Source: Flavobacteriaceae bacterium UBA1682 (lineage in GTDB: Bacteria; Bacteroidota; Bacteroidia; Flavobacteriales; Flavobacteriaceae). Taken from it: 64,000 bases of DNA. Positions 61,312-64,000 of this stretch are shown piece after piece; the stretch's first letter is position 1, and each line of letters begins with the position of its first letter. Under the pieces are notes generated by a model. The model was not told the DNA's origin, searched no databases, and saw only the letters and a program-made list of their open reading frames with translations. The translations under genes were made by a program, and so were the position numbers. The DNA lies in contig DCKE01000001.1 of the NCBI GenBank assembly GCA_002320285.1, forward strand, positions 1 through 64,000. The letters run 5' to 3'.

Positions 61312-63189
61312 CTAACGACCCATATGAATTAATAAAATCGAAATATCAGTAGGAGTTACTCCACTTATTCTAGAAGCTTGTGAAATACTAACCGGTCTAA
61401 TCTTCTTTAATTTTTCACAGGATTCATAAGACAAAGACTTGATTTTATCATAATCAAAATTCTCAGGAATACGTACATCTTCTAAACGAGTCAATTTATC
61501 TGCGTTATTCTTTTCCTTCTCGATATACCCAGAATACTTTACTTGAATTTCAGCTTGCTCGATGATTTCCTGGTCTAACTCATGCTCATCAACATAAGCC
61601 CGTACTTTAGCAAACTTCAACATATCTTCCAATTCCAATTGTGGACGTGAGAATACCTTAAACATTTTATCCGCTTGAACCATCGGTGCAGAACCTTTCT
61701 CCAAAAGTATTGGATTAGCCTCCTCCATCTTTACACTGGTTTCTTTAAAGAATTCGACAAAAGCTTCTGAGGCATTCTGTTTGATTTGCATTCTTTTTAA
61801 TCGAGCATCTGACGCCAAACCTAAGGCATGCGACATCGGTGTTAATCTAAAATCGGCATTATCTTGACGTAATAAAGTACGATATTCCGCTCTTGATGTA
61901 AACATTCTATACGGTTCCTCTGTTCCCTTTGTAATTAAATCATCGATCAACACCCCAATATATGCTTCATTTCTCTTTAAAATAAACGGCTCACGATCAT
62001 TAACTTTTAAGTGTGCATTGATACCGGCCATCAATCCTTGAGAAGCAGCTTCCTCATACCCGGTGGTTCCGTTGATCTGCCCAGCGAAATATAAACCTTC
62101 AACCAACTTGGTTTCTAACGTATGTTTTAATTGTGTAGGCGGAAAGTAATCATATTCGATAGCATAACCCGGTCTAAAAAACTTCACTTTCTCAAAACCT
62201 ACCACCGAACGCAAAGCTTTAAACTGTACATCCTCTGGCAAAGAAGTCGAAAAACCGTTGATATAATACTCACAGGTTTTCCATCCCTCAGGTTCTACAA
62301 AGATTTGATGACGATCTTTATCAGCAAATCTATTGATTTTATCTTCTATAGAAGGACAGTATCTCGGACCCAAACTTTTGATACGACCATTAAACATCGG
62401 TGAACGATCAAAACCCTCACGCAACAAATCATGTACTTCTGGCGAAGTATAAGTCATATGACAATCGCGTTGTTCAACCAAAGGTTTTGTGATATCTAGA
62501 TAAGAAAATTTAGCAGGATTAACATCACCCGGTTGCGGTTCCATTCTAGAAAAATCTAGTGAACGTCCATCAACACGTGGCGGGGTTCCCGTTTTCATTC
62601 TACCAGAAGTGAATCCCATTTTTACCAAATCTTCTGTTATTCCAAACGAAGCACTCTCACCAGCTCTACCTCCTCCGAATTGTTTTTCACCAATATGAAT
62701 CAAACCATTCAAAAAAGTACCGTTGGTCAATACAACAGATTTTGCTTTAATCACAATTCCCAAAGAAGTTTTCACTCCTACGATCTTATGATTTTCAACG
62801 ATAATCCCAGAAATCATTTCCTGATAAAAATCTAAATTCTCTGTACCCTCCAACATCAATCTCCAGGTTTCAGCAAATCGCATTCGATCACTTTGAACAC
62901 GTGGCGACCACATTGCCGGACCTTTTGATTTGTTCAACATCTTAAACTGAATGGCAGTTTGATCAGAAACAATTCCTGAATAACCACCTAGTGCATCAAT
63001 TTCCCGAACGATTTGACCTTTTGCAATTCCTCCCATTGCAGGATTACAAGACATTTGTGCAATGTTTTGTAAACTCATCGTAACCAATAAAGTTTTGGAT
63101 CCCATGTTCGCTGCTGCTGCTGCAGCTTCCGAACCGGCGTGTCCTCCACCTACAACGATCACATCATATATATCTTCAAATAAACTCAT
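61312..63189 (-). CDS. mnmG: tRNA uridine-5-carboxymethylaminomethyl modification enzyme MnmG (GidA)
   Basis: FAD enzyme of 625 residues that with MnmE modifies the wobble uridine of certain tRNAs. The FAD motif GGGHAGSEAAAAAA is near the start, and MSCNPAMGGIAKG (about residue 45) is diagnostic. MKTGTPPRVDG, PRYCPSIEDKI and RAEYRTLLRQDNAD follow, with the C-terminal helical domain RISGVTPTDISILLIHMGR at the end. Length is normal. It sits between parS sites 1 and 2, which touch its stop and start codons, and follows ybeY by 44 nt. Confidence 0.98.
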   Translation of the reverse strand: MSLFEDIYDVIVVGGGHAGSEAAAAAANMGSKTLLVTMSLQNIAQMSCNPAMGGIAKGQIVREIDALGGYSGIVSDQTAIQFKMLNKSKGPAMWSPRVQSDRMRFAETWRLMLEGTENLDFYQEMISGIIVENHKIVGVKTSLGIVIKAKSVVLTNGTFLNGLIHIGEKQFGGGRAGESASFGITEDLVKMGFTSGRMKTGTPPRVDGRSLDFSRMEPQPGDVNPAKFSYLDITKPLVEQRDCHMTYTSPEVHDLLREGFDRSPMFNGRIKSLGPRYCPSIEDKINRFADKDRHQIFVEPEGWKTCEYYINGFSTSLPEDVQFKALRSVVGFEKVKFFRPGYAIEYDYFPPTQLKHTLETKLVEGLYFAGQINGTTGYEEAASQGLMAGINAHLKVNDREPFILKRNEAYIGVLIDDLITKGTEEPYRMFTSRAEYRTLLRQDNADFRLTPMSHALGLASDARLKRMQIKQNASEAFVEFFKETSVKMEEANPILLEKGSAPMVQADKMFKVFSRPQLELEDMLKFAKVRAYVDEHELDQEIIEQAEIQVKYSGYIEKEKNNADKLTRLEDVRIPENFDYDKIKSLSYESCEKLKKIRPVSISQASRISGVTPTDISILLIHMGR

Positions 63190-63205
63190 TGTTTCACGTG
63201 GAACA
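63190..63205. promoter_or_regulatory. parS site 2, abutting the mnmG start codon
   Basis: TGTTTCACGTGGAACA, identical to site 1, immediately upstream of the mnmG ATG (63187-63189). It occupies the place where a ribosome-binding site would be expected. It fits the parS consensus exactly when read on the minus strand. Confidence 0.85.
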
Positions 63206-63233
63206 TTTAATTAATAATTTTAAAAAAAGTGGT

Positions 63234-63653
63234 CTATTGTTCCACGTGGAACATCGACATTTTTTCATTTTCCTTTTGACGCATCATTATTTCATCACTT
63301 TCCGTCTTGTCTTTATAACCGCAATAATGTAAAACACCATGTGCCATCACCCGACGCAACTCTTCTAAAAATAATACCTCGTAATCCGATGCATTATCCC
63401 GAACACGCTCTATAGAAATAAACATATCTCCCGATATAACATCACCCGAACAATAATCAAAACTAATGATGTCCGTCAACGTATCGTGATCCAAATACGT
63501 CACATTGATCTGATGCAAATACGCATCATCACAAAAAATATAATTGATATCACCGACAACCAAACCTTCAGATCGAACCAGTTGCTCTATCCAAGAGGAA
63601 TAAACAATCTCATCATCCAATTTGAATTCACACTCATAATTAAAAGTAATCAT
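63234..63653 (-). CDS. ybeY: Endoribonuclease YbeY (rRNA maturation factor)
   Basis: Metal-dependent RNase for 16S rRNA 3' end maturation and ribosome quality control (139 residues). The motif HGVLHYCGYKDKT near residue 113 matches the YbeY signature HGxLHLxGY, in the Bacteroidota form where the third His is replaced by the K-D-K region. ATG 63653 is chosen: longer in-frame starts (to 63869) add a hydrophobic, AT-derived stretch, and a -7 motif at 63687-63694 lies between. Its last residues M-F-H-V-E-Q are encoded by parS site 3. Upstream of mnmG. Confidence 0.93.
   Translation of the reverse strand: MITFNYECEFKLDDEIVYSSWIEQLVRSEGLVVGDINYIFCDDAYLHQINVTYLDHDTLTDIISFDYCSGDVISGDMFISIERVRDNASDYEVLFLEELRRVMAHGVLHYCGYKDKTESDEIMMRQKENEKMSMFHVEQ
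63238..63253. promoter_or_regulatory. parS site 3, inside the last codons of ybeY
   Basis: TGTTCCACGTGGAACA, a perfect 16-bp palindrome one base from the parS consensus. On the minus strand it reads as codons for M-F-H-V-E-Q before TAG. Confidence 0.8.
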
Positions 63654-63686
63654 ACACAGGGAGTTAAATAGTAAACGTAAAGCCGA

Positions 63687-63694
63687 CAAAGTTA
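63687..63694 (-). promoter_or_regulatory. -7 promoter motif of ybeY-mnmG
   Basis: TAACTTTG on the minus strand, 33 nt before the ATG at 63653. It excludes the upstream in-frame starts. A second identical octamer occurs at 63920-63927 on the same strand and could be an additional promoter. Confidence 0.55.
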
Positions 63695-63919
63695 CGATGA
63701 AAAATAAAATTAAAGGAAACCTAAAATAAAAAAAAAACTTAAATAAAAAAATATATAATAATCTAATAATCAATATATTAAATATATAAAACCCAACTGA
63801 ATACAGTTTACAGCTCAAAATATAAAAAAATAGAGGTTCAATTGCTTTCACAAGTAGATTGTAACGCAAAAAATTACCTAGACCTCAAAATATTTACAAA
63901 CACCAATATAGGTTTTCAA

Positions 63920-63927
63920 CAAAGTTA
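63920..63927 (-). promoter_or_regulatory. Second TAACTTTG motif upstream of ybeY
   Basis: TAACTTTG on the minus strand, 266 nt before the ybeY ATG. It may drive a longer leader or be a chance match. Nothing else is seen between 63870 and the window end. Confidence 0.3.
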
Positions 63928-64000
63928 AGGTTGATAACTAAAATCAGACACCCTATTACAACTGTTGCATGCAGTACTACTATCCAAACGTTTTAATGTA

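Noticed and set aside
63654..63869. N-terminal extension of YbeY from 63869
   Set aside because: The extension is a hydrophobic translation of AT-rich DNA, the family needs about 140 residues, and a -7 motif lies inside it.
63870..64000. Replication origin at the window end
   Set aside because: parS and mnmG suggest it may be near, but I see no array of DnaA boxes (TTATCCACA-like) in this stretch.

Overview
The window is AT-rich bacterial chromosome from a member of the Bacteroidota, very probably order Flavobacteriales. Supporting signs are promoters with the -7 motif TAnnTTTG, a near absence of Shine-Dalgarno sequences, a type IX secretion type B sorting domain (6496-12351), Bacteroidota-only families (DUF3078, DUF2480, DUF4837), a close PNGase F homologue and the SUF gene complement. 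The genus cannot be fixed from the sequence. I see no tRNA, rRNA, insertion sequence, phage or CRISPR array.

Layout. 1-12.4 kb: two head-to-tail, about 2000-residue secreted modular proteins on the minus strand. The downstream copy is cut by an in-frame TAG at 43-45, exactly where its paralogue has a Tyr. 12.7-17.4 kb: hflX, then a minus-strand sufS-sufE-sufT-like-DUF2480 operon and a DUF3078 gene. 17.5-33.4 kb: a block with metal-related content (heme uptake hmuTUVS, surface PNGase F, nrdB-nrdA, a TPR-AraC regulator, mgtA, a two-gene ABC module and a structured RNA candidate). It lies between sufS and the other half of the SUF genes (sufA-sufB-sufC-sufD, 33.4-37.6 kb), so the SUF operon looks split. 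38-45 kb: a metallo-beta-lactamase-fold hydrolase and three exported peptidases (C10, S8, M1). 44.8-48.9 kb: rnpA, a DUF4349 lipoprotein, kup and a double-OmpA protein, probably one operon. 48.9-53.2 kb: minus-strand operon pgk, lytic transglycosylase, DUF4837 lipoprotein, ElaA-like acetyltransferase. 53.5-59.6 kb: FAD monooxygenase, holB, a DoxX-like protein, a PIF1-like helicase and an OmpH-like lipoprotein. 60.4-63.7 kb: methyltransferase, mnmG and ybeY with three parS sites. Two of these abut the start and stop codons of mnmG and one lies in the last codons of ybeY, which suggests the right end is near the chromosome origin.

The observations most worth following are: (1) the long leader of mgtA, with a -7 promoter motif, a possible Pro/Arg-rich leader peptide, serial hairpins and a three-way-junction fold, which could be a Mg-responsive attenuator; (2) the parS cluster placed at gene boundaries; (3) the multibranched, GC-rich RNA candidate after the ABC module; (4) the nonsense codon in the giant adhesin; (5) the split SUF operon.

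Regulation is readable in many places because TAnnTTTG motifs lie just upstream of start codons. They correct several starts (6496-12351, rnpA, ybeY) and suggest leaderless transcripts for the monooxygenase and holB genes.
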